Shown: piece by piece, positions 29,020 through 37,785 of the stretch
Layout of the letters: each line of letters starts with the position of its first letter
Position numbering within the stretch: position 1 is the stretch's first letter
Assembly (NCBI RefSeq): GCF_028885415.1
Contig: NZ_CP118527.1
Span: 868,001 to 932,000, forward strand
Direction: 5' to 3'
DNA: 64,000 bases
Origin: Streptomyces coeruleorubidus
Lineage (GTDB): Bacteria > Actinomycetota > Actinomycetes > Streptomycetales > Streptomycetaceae
Made by a program: the position numbers and the translations under genes
The notes under the pieces: model-generated
The model's database searches: none
What the model was told of the DNA's origin: nothing
The model's input: only the letters and a program-made list of their open reading frames with translations

Positions 29020-30612
29020 TCAGGTCCACCGGCCGGAGCCGTAGGTGTCGGTCCGTCCGGTGAGGCGGTGCAGCAGCTCCCGGCGCCGCACCTTGCCGGT
29101 GCCCGTACGCGGTACCTGGTCCCAGGTGAGTGCGACCGGTTCGCGCAGCGGCGGCAGGTCGCGCACCGCCTCCTTCCAGCGGGCCCGGTCCACCTCGCCG
29201 TCGGCGGTGATCACGACGGGCAGCGGGTCCCGGCCCGGCTCGGCGAGGACGACGCACTCCATGGCCTGCGGCAGCCGGGTCTCCAGGAGGTCCTCGGTCC
29301 GCAGGCAGCTGAGCTGCGGCGCGCGGTCCACCTCGCGGTCGAGCAGCTCGATGCTGCCGTCGCGGTTGCGGGCGCCGATGTCGCCGGTGTTCCACCAGCC
29401 GCCGTGGCGCTTGGCCGCCCAGCGGTCCTCCTCGCCGACGTAGCCCAGGGCGCAGGCGGCGGTCCTGGCGAGTACCAGGCCCGCCTGCCCCCTTGGCAGG
29501 GGCCGGTGGGTGTCGGGATCGACCACCCGCAGCCGCGTCTTGACCGGCACCGGACGTCCGAGGTTCCGGGTTCCGGCCCCGCCCGACGCCCGGCGGACGG
29601 ACTGCCGGGTGTGGAAGCGGAAGGTCAGCGGTCCCGTCTCGGTCTGCCCCCAGCCCTCCATCCACACGGGACCGCGGTGCCGGCTCGCCCCGAGGTAGGC
29701 ACGGACGGTGGGGGGATGCACGGCGTCGTACGTGCTGATGACCATACGGACGCGCCGGAACGGGTTGTCCAGTCCTTCTGTCAGCGGCTGGAAGCGCACG
29801 AACGAGGCGGGCAGTGCCTCCAGGACGGTCGGCGGATGGGCGCGCAGCACAGGGTCGGCGAGGTTCGGGTCCTGCGTGGTGATGATCGAGATCGCGGCGG
29901 GGCCCATGCACAGGGCGCTCGCGGTCCAGCAGAACGTCCTGCCGTGGGCGAACGCGCTCGCGTTGGCGAGAACGTCGCTGCGTCGCAGGCCGATCCGCGG
30001 CCACCGCACGCTCTCGAACCGCGCCAGCTTCCCGACGATCGTACGGGTGGAGTGCACCACCAGCTTGGGCACACCGGTGGTACCCGACGTGTGGTGGATC
30101 ACCAGGGGCTCGTCGTCGTGTCGGCGGCGAGGCCCGGGAGCGGTGTGTCCGCGTACGTCGTCCATGCCCAGCGTCCCCGGCACGGCGCCGTCCAGCACCA
30201 GGGTGGCCCGTGCCGCCGAGGCCAGGTCGGCGCCTTCCTTCCGGCCGCGTTCCAGCACCTGGGCCGTCGTGACGAGCAGAGCGGGGCCGAGCCGGGCCAG
30301 CAGCGTCCCCAGCGTCTCGCCGGACAGGTGCGCGGACAGCTGCGCGGGGACGGCGCCGACGCGCACGGCTGCGCAGGCCAGCAGGTCGTAGTCCCAGTGG
30401 TTGTCCTTGACGATCGCCACCCGGTCGCCGGGGCCGGCCCCTGCGGCGTCCAGCCAGCCGGCCGCCTCCCGTACGAGCGTGGCGAGTTGTGGGAGCGTGT
30501 GGTGGGTCCGGGCGTCCGCGTCGATGTCGAACGGCCGGTCCAGGTGGAAGCGCGTGCCGACCTGATGCTCGGCGCACTCGTCGAACAGGACGCTCATGTC
30601 GTGTGGTTTCAC
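29020..30612 (-). CDS. AMP-forming acyl-CoA/acid ligase
   Basis: A 530-residue ANL-superfamily ligase with canonical motifs: IHHTSGTTGVPKLVVHS, GWGQTETGPLTFRF, NTGDIGARNRDGSIELLDREVDR and the C-terminal lysine motif GTGKVRRREL. The usual GRxKE hinge reads DREVDRAPQ, a noticeable change. It begins at GTG 30612, overlapping the FAD-enzyme stop (GTGA). Downstream is the methyltransferase. The two ligases of this operon differ in their phosphate loop and hinge and probably activate different acids. Confidence 0.87.
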   Translation of the reverse strand: MKPHDMSVLFDECAEHQVGTRFHLDRPFDIDADARTHHTLPQLATLVREAAGWLDAAGAGPGDRVAIVKDNHWDYDLLACAAVRVGAVPAQLSAHLSGETLGTLLARLGPALLVTTAQVLERGRKEGADLASAARATLVLDGAVPGTLGMDDVRGHTAPGPRRRHDDEPLVIHHTSGTTGVPKLVVHSTRTIVGKLARFESVRWPRIGLRRSDVLANASAFAHGRTFCWTASALCMGPAAISIITTQDPNLADPVLRAHPPTVLEALPASFVRFQPLTEGLDNPFRRVRMVISTYDAVHPPTVRAYLGASRHRGPVWMEGWGQTETGPLTFRFHTRQSVRRASGGAGTRNLGRPVPVKTRLRVVDPDTHRPLPRGQAGLVLARTAACALGYVGEEDRWAAKRHGGWWNTGDIGARNRDGSIELLDREVDRAPQLSCLRTEDLLETRLPQAMECVVLAEPGRDPLPVVITADGEVDRARWKEAVRDLPPLREPVALTWDQVPRTGTGKVRRRELLHRLTGRTDTYGSGRWT

Positions 30613-31988
30613 GAAACGTTCTCCTCGGTGGGACGGGAGCTGGGGCGTGTCCGTCCGAGGGCCCGCGGTGGCCGCAGCCGGCTGAGGACGCGAGAGGCCG
30701 CGAGCGCGCCCGAGCGTACGGCGCCTTCGCTGGCCGGCCGCAGCATCATCCAGTCCCCGGCGTACTCGACCGGCCGTGCGGCACGCGCCATGAACCTGCC
30801 TCGTCTGCGCAGGGCGTCGGGCGTCGCTTCCGGCAGGCCGTGGGTGAACGCGTGCACGAAATGACGCCCGGCGGTGGTTTCCAGACCGGGGACGTACCGG
30901 GTGGCTGCCCGCACGAGCCGGTCGGCCGTCTGCCGCTCCGGCGCGGTCAGCAGTTCGGGGATGGTGCGGGCGTCGGCCATCAGGGTCAGCAGTCCCTTGC
31001 CCGCGGGCGCCCGGTCCGGGTGCTTGGCGTGATCCACGATGATCGCGGAGAGCACGCTGTCCTCCGCGTCCGGCGTCAGCAGGACATACAGGGGCTTGCG
31101 GGACGGGGGTGCGAGCGGCCGGTCCAGCAGACAGCTGACCTTGAGCGTGGGAGTGAAGGTGCAGGCCGACAGGAACGAAAGCTCGTCGGCGGGGGCGTTG
31201 GCATGCAGGCGCGCCGCAACCGGGGCGGGCACGCAGAGGACCACCGAGCGCGCCGTGACGCTGTCGTTCCCGACGCGCAACCGCGCGCGGCCTTCCTCGG
31301 TGACGACCTCGTGCACCTGACTGCCGGTGACCACGTCGAGCCCCTCGGCCAGCCGCCGGGCGAGCAGGTCCATGCCGTCGCGGTACGTCCGCCAGCCGGA
31401 AGCGGGACCCACCTCCGACAGCAGGCTGAGCATCGGCGCGACGGCGGAGCGCGCCGTGTCCCAGCCGAAGAAGCTTCCAGCGACCGGCTGCAGCAGGTAG
31501 TCGTGCACGTCCCTGTGGTACCGGCGGGCGAACTCACTGACCGTCAGGGCACCTGCCGGGGTCCGTTCGGGATGGTCGGCGTCGAACTGCCGGCGGTGCG
31601 ACCCCGTCCAGGCCAGGAGCCGGGCGAGGTCGAGCCTGGCACGGGGTGAGAGCCCCGCGCCGGTGAGCACCGCGGAGGGGTCCGCCACGCCGGGGTGGGC
31701 CCGCCCGCCGCGCCACACACCGACCGACCTGCCGATGCGCGGCACGTCGCCCTTCGGCACGCCCAGCCGCGCCAGCAGCTCCCAGGTCGCACGGTAGCCC
31801 TGCTCCGAGATCTGTTCGGCACCCTCGTCGATGGTGTATCCGGCGTGCCGGAAGCTGCGCATCCTGCCACCGACGTGCTCGTGCTGTTCGTAGACCCGCA
31901 CGTCGAGGCCCGCGCGCCGTAGTTCGTGCGCGGTGGTCAGTCCGGCCATGCCCGCGCCGACCACGGCCACGTCGAGATCAGGGCTCAT
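30609..31988 (-). CDS. FAD-dependent amine-oxidase/desaturase-like oxidoreductase
   Basis: A 459-residue flavoprotein of the amine oxidase/protoporphyrinogen oxidase/phytoene desaturase group. The N-terminal dinucleotide fold is VAVVGAGMAGLTTAHELRR, with the acidic end VRVYEQHEHVGGRMRS. The characteristic YTIDEGAEQI follows. Near the C-terminus VEYAGDWMMLRPASEGAVRSGALAA matches the second FAD-binding motif. Such enzymes oxidise amines, desaturate isoprenoids or aromatise rings. Its start overlaps the UbiA gene stop (ATGA). With a prenyltransferase on one side and an acyl ligase on the other, action on a prenyl chain or on an amino sugar/cyclitol is possible. No evidence here decides. Confidence 0.85.
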   Translation of the reverse strand: MSPDLDVAVVGAGMAGLTTAHELRRAGLDVRVYEQHEHVGGRMRSFRHAGYTIDEGAEQISEQGYRATWELLARLGVPKGDVPRIGRSVGVWRGGRAHPGVADPSAVLTGAGLSPRARLDLARLLAWTGSHRRQFDADHPERTPAGALTVSEFARRYHRDVHDYLLQPVAGSFFGWDTARSAVAPMLSLLSEVGPASGWRTYRDGMDLLARRLAEGLDVVTGSQVHEVVTEEGRARLRVGNDSVTARSVVLCVPAPVAARLHANAPADELSFLSACTFTPTLKVSCLLDRPLAPPSRKPLYVLLTPDAEDSVLSAIIVDHAKHPDRAPAGKGLLTLMADARTIPELLTAPERQTADRLVRAATRYVPGLETTAGRHFVHAFTHGLPEATPDALRRRGRFMARAARPVEYAGDWMMLRPASEGAVRSGALAASRVLSRLRPPRALGRTRPSSRPTEENVS

Positions 31989-32962
31989 CCGGTGGCCCCC
32001 GCGCCGACGATCAGGTTCGCCGTGATCAGCAGCACGGTGCTGACCCGGTGCGCGGGGAAGCCGAGCCTGCGGGCGCTCATGATGTCCCCCTGGCGGAAGC
32101 CGGTGCGGTACTGCCGCGCGCGCAGCGCGGTGACGGGCAGCATCAGGAACACGAACCACCACGGGGCGATCCCGACGGCGGAGGCGACGGCGCCGGTCAG
32201 GAATTCCGCCGCGGAGAGCGCCCCGATGAAGACGGCGTTGCCCTTCGGCGACACCAGGCAGGCCACGGTGCGACGCCCGACGGCCCGGTCCCCGGGGATG
32301 TCGTTGGTGTTGGAGTACACGCCGAACAGCAGCGGTCCAAAACCGAAGAGCACCCCTTGCACCAGTACGAACCCGGAGAAGTGGCCGGCCGCGAGCCCGT
32401 ACGCGCCCATCACCAGGGCCGCGCCCAGCCCGACGAGGAAGATCTCCTGGAAGCCGTGGTAGCTGATCTTCAGTCCGTAGGAGTACTGGACGGAGACCAC
32501 GAACAGCGCCGCGATCAGCACCACGGCCCAGGTGGGCCGATGCGGGGCGGTCGCCACGGCGGCGGCCCACAGGGCGGCGCCGGCAGCGGCGGTGGCCCAC
32601 CCGAAACCGAGCGCTTCGCGCAGGGTCAGGGTCCCCGCGACGAGCGGCTTGCGGAGTTTGTTGCGCAGCGGGTCGTCCGGGCCGTAGTTCGCGGCGTCGC
32701 TGCCGTCGCGGTAGCCGGTCACGTCGTCGAGGGCGACCATCGCCACGATGACGCAGACCGCGCCGAAGAGGAACAGGGTGAGCGTCACGATCGTCGCGGG
32801 CCGCAGCCCGGAGACGGGCAGCAGCACCGCGGACAGTGCCACGGCGACGCTCGGGTAGTAGTCGTAGACGTCGAGTTTGCCCAGCCGGGCGTAGCTGCGC
32901 AGCTTGCTCTCGGGACGTGCCGTTCCGGACGGGAACGGTCCGGCCTCGGTGCGGGTCGTCAT
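31985..32962 (-). CDS. UbiA-family membrane prenyltransferase
   Basis: A 325-residue polytopic protein with about nine hydrophobic helices and the two aspartate motifs that bind Mg-diphosphate in UbiA enzymes: ALDDVTGYRDGSD near residue 80, and YSNTNDIPGDRAVGRRT near residue 215. The second motif matches the MenA/UbiA consensus closely. The family transfers a prenyl (or rarely phosphoribosyl) group between a diphosphate and an acceptor within the membrane; a few members are terpene cyclases. No isoprenyl diphosphate synthase is encoded in the window, so the donor would come from primary metabolism. MenA or haem O synthase duty is unlikely given the biosynthetic neighbours. Confidence 0.9.
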   Translation of the reverse strand: MTTRTEAGPFPSGTARPESKLRSYARLGKLDVYDYYPSVAVALSAVLLPVSGLRPATIVTLTLFLFGAVCVIVAMVALDDVTGYRDGSDAANYGPDDPLRNKLRKPLVAGTLTLREALGFGWATAAAGAALWAAAVATAPHRPTWAVVLIAALFVVSVQYSYGLKISYHGFQEIFLVGLGAALVMGAYGLAAGHFSGFVLVQGVLFGFGPLLFGVYSNTNDIPGDRAVGRRTVACLVSPKGNAVFIGALSAAEFLTGAVASAVGIAPWWFVFLMLPVTALRARQYRTGFRQGDIMSARRLGFPAHRVSTVLLITANLIVGAGATG

Positions 32963-32989
32963 CTGCTCCGCTCCTTCACGTGTGTTCGG

Positions 32990-34114
32990 TCAGCGGCTGC
33001 TGTTCAGCCCCGCGTAGGCACAGACCGTGTCCGCGATGTGCTCCACCTGGGCGTCGGTGAGGCGCGGGTGGACCGGGATGGCCAGTTGGCGTCGGCTGGC
33101 GCTCTCCGCCTGCGGCCAGCTGCGGTCGGCGGGCGCGAACCGGCTGAAGGCGGCCTGGTGCGGCAGCGGGAGGGGGTAGTAGACGTGGCTCTCGATGCCC
33201 CGCTCGGCCAGGTACCGCCGCAGTTCGTCCCGCTCCTCGGCGAGCAGCGAGTACACGTAGAAGCAGCGGCCGTTGCGGCCCGGCGGTGGGGGCAGCACAC
33301 CGCGCTCGGCGAGCGGCGTGAAGCGGTCCGTGTAGTAGTCGGCGATGCGGGCCCGGCGTTCCAGCAGTGCGGGAAAGGCGGGGAGCCTGTGGAGCTGGAA
33401 GGCGGCGAGCACCTCGTCGAACCGGCTGTTGTAGCCGGTGCGCGGGTAGACGAAGCGTTCGCTCTGCCCGTGGTTGCGCAACGACCTGACCGTACGGGCG
33501 AGTTCGGGGTTCATGGTGACGACGGCGCCGCCCTCGCCGGCCGTTCCGAACGTCTTGACCTGGACGAAGGAGAACACTCCGGCCTCCCCCCACGTCCCGG
33601 CGGGGCGGCCGTCGAGGAGACCGCCCTGCGCGACTGCCGAGTCCTCGACGAGGCGCACGCCGTGACGCCGGGCGATCTCGCTCATGCGGGGCATGTCGGC
33701 CATCACCGAGAACATGTGCGCGGGCATGATCGCCCTGGTCCGGTCGGTGATCGCCCGCTCCACCTCGTCCGGGTCGGCAACCATCGTCCACGGGTCGACG
33801 TCCGCGAAGACCGGTGTCGCCCGCAGCCCTGCCACGGTATTGGCCAGCGGAGCACAGCCATAAGCCGGTACGACCACCTCGTCGCCGGGTCCGATGCCCA
33901 TGGCGTGCAGGACGAGGGTCAGCGCGGAGGTGCCGCTGGAGCAGGCCACGACGTCGGTGGCGCCGAGCGAGTCGCGCAGGGCCTCCTCGAATCGGGCGGT
34001 GTGCTCGCCGAGCAGGAACCTCTGTTCCGGCGCGGTGCCGATGTCGTGGACGAGGTCCATGAGCAGTTGCCGGTCGTCCTCGAAGAGGTCCGGGGCGAAG
34101 AAGGGAACTGTCAC
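32990..34114 (-). CDS. DegT/DnrJ/EryC1-type PLP aminotransferase
   Basis: A 374-residue fold-type I aminotransferase of the sugar/cyclitol group. Seen: VVACSSGTSALTLVLHAMGIGPGDEVVVPAYG, then TRAIMPAHMFSVMADM, then RLVEDSAVAQGG (PLP-ring Asp), then the Schiff-base lysine in FSFVQVKTFGTAGEGG, and LRNHGQSERF. Family members use glutamate or glutamine to aminate keto-sugars or inososes, or act as AHBA synthase or dehydratases. The lysine excludes the His-type dehydratases. The GTG at 34114 overlaps the stop of the other aminotransferase and follows GAGGAGG. It is clearly paralogous to that neighbour, hinting at two sequential aminations. Confidence 0.88.
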   Translation of the reverse strand: MTVPFFAPDLFEDDRQLLMDLVHDIGTAPEQRFLLGEHTARFEEALRDSLGATDVVACSSGTSALTLVLHAMGIGPGDEVVVPAYGCAPLANTVAGLRATPVFADVDPWTMVADPDEVERAITDRTRAIMPAHMFSVMADMPRMSEIARRHGVRLVEDSAVAQGGLLDGRPAGTWGEAGVFSFVQVKTFGTAGEGGAVVTMNPELARTVRSLRNHGQSERFVYPRTGYNSRFDEVLAAFQLHRLPAFPALLERRARIADYYTDRFTPLAERGVLPPPPGRNGRCFYVYSLLAEERDELRRYLAERGIESHVYYPLPLPHQAAFSRFAPADRSWPQAESASRRQLAIPVHPRLTDAQVEHIADTVCAYAGLNSSR

Positions 34115-35337
34115 GCGGGCCTCCTCGTCGTGAAGCGGCGAACCAGGTCGCACACCGTGTCGACGTCGCCGAGGCTCATGCCGGGGTACAGCGGGAGGGC
34201 GATCGTGTGCTCACAGGCCCTCTCGGCGTGCGGGAAGTCGCCCCGGCGGTATCCGAGATGGGCGAAGCACTCCTGGAGGTGCAGCGGGGCCGGGTAGTAC
34301 GTCTCGGTGCCCACGCCGTGCTCGGCCAGGTACGCGGCCAGTTCGTCACGCCGCTCGACCTCGATGAGGTAGACGTAGAAGACGGGGTGGGTCCGTGCGG
34401 TGCGGGTCACCACGGTGGGGAGCCGGAGTACGCCGGGCGTGCCGGTCAGCCGTTCCGTGTAGGCGGCGGCGAGCCGGGCCCTGCGGGCGATGTCCTCGTG
34501 CAGCCGGGTCAGTTTGGCGAGGAGGACGGCCGCCTGGATGTCGTCCATCTTGCTGTTGACGCCGTTGACGGTGGTCTCGTTGCTGATGCCCGGGAAGTGG
34601 GCCAGCGTCCGGCCGTAGCGCCCGTGGTGGCGCAACGCCGCCGCGGCCTCGGCGAGTCGGCGGTCGCCGGTGAGGATCGCCCCGGCATCGCCGATCGCCC
34701 CCAGTGTCTTGGTGGGGAAGAACGACAGCACACCACCGGCTCCCAGCAGCCCGGCATGGACGCCGTTCCACCGCATGCCGATGGCCTCGGCGCTGTCCTC
34801 CACCACGGTCAGCCGGTGGTGGTGCGCGACGTCGAGCAGCGCGTCCATGTCGGCCATCTGACAGAACAGGTGGACGGGCATGATCACGCGGGTGCGTGGA
34901 GTGACCGAGTCGGCCGCGGACTTGGGGTCGATCGTGTAGGTGACGGGGTCGATGTCGGCGAAGACCGGGCGGCCGCCTGCCAGCACGACGGAGGAGGCCG
35001 AGGCCACGAAGGTGAAGGCGGGGACGATGACCTCGTCACCCGGTTGCAGGCCGCAGGCGCGCAGCAACAGCACCAGGGCGTCGGTGCCGCTGTTCACGCC
35101 GACCGCGTAGCGTGCGCCGGTCCACCGGGCCAGTGCCTCCTCGAACCGGGCGACCTGCCGGCCGTGGGAGAACTTGCCGTTGTCGAAGACTTCGGTGAGC
35201 CGGGTACGGATGTCCGGCCAGAGCGCTTCGAAGGTCCGGGCCTGGGTGAAGAAGGGCACCTGTACCGACGTGTCGTCCGCGGTGCCGGTCGCCCAGCCGC
35301 GCCTGCCGTTCCTCGGTCCGGGGGATGCGCTGGACAT
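34111..35337 (-). CDS. DegT/DnrJ/EryC1-type PLP aminotransferase
   Basis: A 408-residue paralogue of the next gene. Motifs: YAVGVNSGTDALVLLLRACG, GDEVIVPAFTFVASASSV, then TRVIMPVHLFCQMADM, then TVVEDSAEAIG, and the Schiff-base lysine in LSFFPTKTLGAIGDAGA. NGVNSKMDDIQAAVLLAKL follows. The FFPTKTLGAIGDAGA form resembles sugar 3-aminotransferases of the WbpE/DesV sort more than AHBA synthases. The start at 35337 follows GGAAAC. It is the first gene of the compact minus-strand operon, 108 bp downstream of an EF-hand gene. Confidence 0.88.
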   Translation of the reverse strand: MSSASPGPRNGRRGWATGTADDTSVQVPFFTQARTFEALWPDIRTRLTEVFDNGKFSHGRQVARFEEALARWTGARYAVGVNSGTDALVLLLRACGLQPGDEVIVPAFTFVASASSVVLAGGRPVFADIDPVTYTIDPKSAADSVTPRTRVIMPVHLFCQMADMDALLDVAHHHRLTVVEDSAEAIGMRWNGVHAGLLGAGGVLSFFPTKTLGAIGDAGAILTGDRRLAEAAAALRHHGRYGRTLAHFPGISNETTVNGVNSKMDDIQAAVLLAKLTRLHEDIARRARLAAAYTERLTGTPGVLRLPTVVTRTARTHPVFYVYLIEVERRDELAAYLAEHGVGTETYYPAPLHLQECFAHLGYRRGDFPHAERACEHTIALPLYPGMSLGDVDTVCDLVRRFTTRRPA

Positions 35338-35445
35338 GTTTCCTTTCGTGGCGCCGAGGCGGATCGGGCTGCCCGGCCGGGCCACGCCGGCGCTCCTCGT
35401 GGGCAGGGGAGCGCCGGACGCGGGGACCGGTGGATCGCGGACGGG

Positions 35446-35976
35446 TCAGAGCAGGGAGAACTCCAGCTCACCGGAGTGATAGCGGTGTACGGCCGCGATC
35501 AGCTCGTCGACGGACAGATGGCCGTCGCCGTCGGTGTCGATCAGCTTGAACGCCGTGTCCGCCGTGGACTCGGCACTGCCGATGGCCACGATCCAGCGCT
35601 TGAATTCCTGCGGGCTGACCTGGCCGTCACCGTCGGTGTCGCACAGGGCGGCGATCGCGCTGATCGTCGGACGCAGCACCTGGTCGAAGCCGGCTTCCCC
35701 GGGGTCGAGCACCCGCTCCGCCGCCACGGCCTTGAACCGGTCGAAGCCCAGTGCGCCGTCGCGGCCGACTCCGGCCTGGCCCGCGATGTGATCCCACATG
35801 CCGAGGTACGCGTCGGTGAGGGCCCGGCCCTTCGGGGAACTCTCGGTTTCCCCGAACGCGAGCAGAATGCGTTTTACCTCGCCTTCCCAGTCACTGCGAT
35901 CGATGGTGCCGTCGCCGTTCTTGTCCCACATGTCGAAGCGGCGACGCAGTCGCTGCTCCTGTACGGAAGTGCTCAC
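35446..35976 (-). CDS. EF-hand calcium-binding protein (calerythrin-like), copy A
   Basis: A 176-residue soluble protein with three canonical EF-hand loops: DKNGDGTIDRSD (residues about 18-29), DTDGDGQVSPQE (about 113-124) and DTDGDGHLSVDE (about 147-158). A degenerate second hand lies around GVGRDGALGFDRF. This one-degenerate-of-four arrangement and the length match calerythrin-like actinobacterial proteins. It should bind calcium in the cytoplasm, as a buffer or sensor. A paralogue is encoded 0.7 kb upstream, with a small membrane protein between. The ribosome binding site is AAAGGAAG. Its 5' region is distinctly AT-richer than the neighbours. Confidence 0.9.
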   Translation of the reverse strand: MSTSVQEQRLRRRFDMWDKNGDGTIDRSDWEGEVKRILLAFGETESSPKGRALTDAYLGMWDHIAGQAGVGRDGALGFDRFKAVAAERVLDPGEAGFDQVLRPTISAIAALCDTDGDGQVSPQEFKRWIVAIGSAESTADTAFKLIDTDGDGHLSVDELIAAVHRYHSGELEFSLL

Positions 35977-36080
35977 GCTTCTTCCTTTCGTTTTCCTTTT
36001 CGGGACCTGCGCTTCAGATACTTACCTGAACCGGCTTCGCCAACCCACTCTTACGAGTGAGAAGAAAAGAGGGGGCGCCT

Positions 36081-36560
36081 TTATACGCCCGCATCATTAC
36101 TTCGCCGACTCAGCACAATGACCATCTCCGCGATGGCGATCGGGGCGACTTGAGAGATGAGTTGCCCCACTACGTCCACGGTCTGGAATCGCCCGAGATG
36201 CGCCACGTGGAATACCAGGTGCGGAACCGTGAAGGCGAGGCAGCCGAAGGCCGCCGCCCGCGCCAGAGACCGCTCGGGACGAACAGCGGCCCACAGCAGG
36301 ACCGTAGTCAGACCGAGCGACAGAGCACCCAGGTCACGCACGAGGTGTTCGTTGTACGGGGGGAATTTGGTCACCCACGCGAAAGCCGGGAGAGGAAACG
36401 CGTCATGGAACGATCGAGGCGCGAACAGAGCCCACGCGCCGGGCACCCCCTGCCCGAGACACAGCAGCGCCAGTGCGGCTCGCACCAGGAGACGCCCGGT
36501 TTCCGGCGCCGGCCCTGCGGACACGGCCCGTCGGCCGGTTCCGCGGGATTCGGCGGACAT
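36081..36560 (-). CDS. Small four-helix membrane protein of unknown function
   Basis: About 159 residues with four hydrophobic segments: LLVRAALALLCLGQGVPG, then GALSLGLTTVLLWAAV, then AFGCLAFTVPHLVFHVAHL, then VGQLISQVAPIAIAEMVIVL. Conserved-looking polar features are ALFAPRSFHDAFP and PPYNEHLVRDLGAL, a pattern I associate with uncharacterised DoxX/DUF4345-like actinobacterial membrane proteins. The start at 36560 follows AGGAACGG; 36590 is an alternative. It lies between two EF-hand genes in the same direction, suggesting a calcium-linked membrane function, but nothing in it looks like a calcium channel. Confidence 0.65.
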   Translation of the reverse strand: MSAESRGTGRRAVSAGPAPETGRLLVRAALALLCLGQGVPGAWALFAPRSFHDAFPLPAFAWVTKFPPYNEHLVRDLGALSLGLTTVLLWAAVRPERSLARAAAFGCLAFTVPHLVFHVAHLGRFQTVDVVGQLISQVAPIAIAEMVIVLSRRSNDAGV

Positions 36561-36660
36561 GAATCCGTTCCTGGCGCCCGCGGGGCTCATCAGTGTCCGC
36601 GGACGGAGGCCCGCTCCGGGCGACCCCCGCTCGGAGCGGCCCCTGCCGTAGGTCCGCGCG

Positions 36661-37197
36661 TCAGACACCCAGCAGCGGGGCGTCGAGCTCACCCGCGTGG
36701 TACTTCCCCACAGCGGCCACGAGTTCGTCGACGGACAGCCGTCCGCTGCCGTCGGTGTCCACCTGGCGGAACGCCTTGTCCGCGTCGATGTCACTGCCGA
36801 TGGCCCCGAGCCACTTCCGGAACTCCCGCTGGTCGACCTCCCCGTCGCCGTCGACGTCGCACAGGTCGACCATCGCGCGGATGCTGGGCCGGAGCATGGT
36901 GCTGAAACCGACGGCGCCCTGGCTCAGCATCTGGGCGTCGGCGATCTCGACGAACTGCTCGACCGTCAGGGACTGACCGGCGTCGAGGCCGGCCTGTTCC
37001 ATCATGTAGTCCCACATGTGCGGGTACGCCTGCAGCAGCGCCTGCGCCTTGGGGGACTTCTCCGGCTCACCGAAGGCCTCGACGATGCGCCGGGCCTCCG
37101 CCTCCAGGTCGCCGCGCTCGATACGCCCGTCCCCGTTGGTGTCGTACAGCGCGAAGCGCTGCCGGAGACGTTCGGCCTGGGCAGTCTTGTTGGACAT
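36661..37197 (-). CDS. EF-hand calcium-binding protein (calerythrin-like), copy B
   Basis: A 178-residue paralogue of the 35446-35976 protein. Loops: DTNGDGRIERGD, DVDGDGEVDQRE and DTDGSGRLSVDE, with a degenerate second hand near AGLDAGQSLTVEQF. Both copies share the same C-terminal ending style (RYHSGELEFSLL here reading KYHAGELDAPLL). A tandem duplication followed by divergence is evident. It is the first minus-strand gene beyond the divergent intergenic region that also serves the plus-strand Gfo/Idh operon. A 30-bp inverted repeat lies 60 bp upstream of its start. Confidence 0.9.
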   Translation of the reverse strand: MSNKTAQAERLRQRFALYDTNGDGRIERGDLEAEARRIVEAFGEPEKSPKAQALLQAYPHMWDYMMEQAGLDAGQSLTVEQFVEIADAQMLSQGAVGFSTMLRPSIRAMVDLCDVDGDGEVDQREFRKWLGAIGSDIDADKAFRQVDTDGSGRLSVDELVAAVGKYHAGELDAPLLGV

Positions 37198-37785
37198 CTC
37201 ACTCCTCGTCGTCGAAAAGCTGCGGAGAAATCCTGCTGTCTCGCATCCGAAACCGCGGGAATCCGAAAAAGTGACTTTTCCGATTCCTCAAGGGTGATTC
37301 AGTCTCGCTGCAAGGTACATGATTACTGGCAACCTTCCGGGCCTGTCAATGGACAGCGGTGCCACCGGAAGAACGCAGAAACATTTTTTCCGCTCTCCGG
37401 ACACCGCGTCACGGCCGATTGTTTTCGTCCACGGGTTCGGCCGCGAAGCCTGAGCCGCCAGCCTGAGCCGCAGCGACCGGTCCGGCCGGACACCACAACC
37501 GTCATCGTCGTGAATTCCAGCCATCCTGTCGCGGGGACGCAAAAATGGCCGCCACACACACGACAGGCCACCATCGGATACGATGCGCCGAGGTCGCGAC
37601 GACCCTTTCTCCCCGCATTCCGTGAGGACTGCCTTGCATGTTTCAGGGACGGACGGGATGGGTATGCAGAAAAACTTTGGTTCCATTCGCCGGCCTGCAC
37701 CCGGTGCGCTTCACTTCGCATTCGCACGCGAAATCATACCGGTGTGCGACTTCCGAAAAGACTGCGCGAAAAAGGGGGGCGAGCC
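37198..37785. other. 588-bp AT-richer divergent intergenic region
   Basis: No coding sequence is convincing here. It separates the minus-strand EF-hand/aminotransferase genes from the plus-strand seven-gene operon, so it must hold both promoters. It is noticeably AT-richer than its surroundings, and the only strong structure seen is the inverted repeat at 37258-37287. Just before the plus-strand TTG start is a purine-rich run ending in GGGGGG that can act as ribosome binding site. Confidence 0.6.
37258..37287. promoter_or_regulatory. 30-bp inverted repeat in divergent promoter region
   Basis: GGAATCCGAAAA and TTTTCCGATTCC form 12-nt arms around a 6-nt centre, with one mismatched pair. It lies 60 bp upstream of EF-hand copy B, in a region transcribed outward on both sides. 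It is therefore more likely an operator than a terminator. Confidence 0.5.

Noticed and set aside
26387..30577. A single 1396-residue minus-strand protein
   Set aside because: Only the C-terminal 579 residues are real (CoA transferase); the rest is an out-of-frame reading through the methyltransferase and acyl ligase.
32990..35337. AHBA (3-amino-5-hydroxybenzoate) biosynthesis from the DegT aminotransferases
   Set aside because: No amino-dehydroquinate synthase, kinase or phosphatase of that pathway is present, and the lysine-loop motifs look more like sugar aminotransferases.
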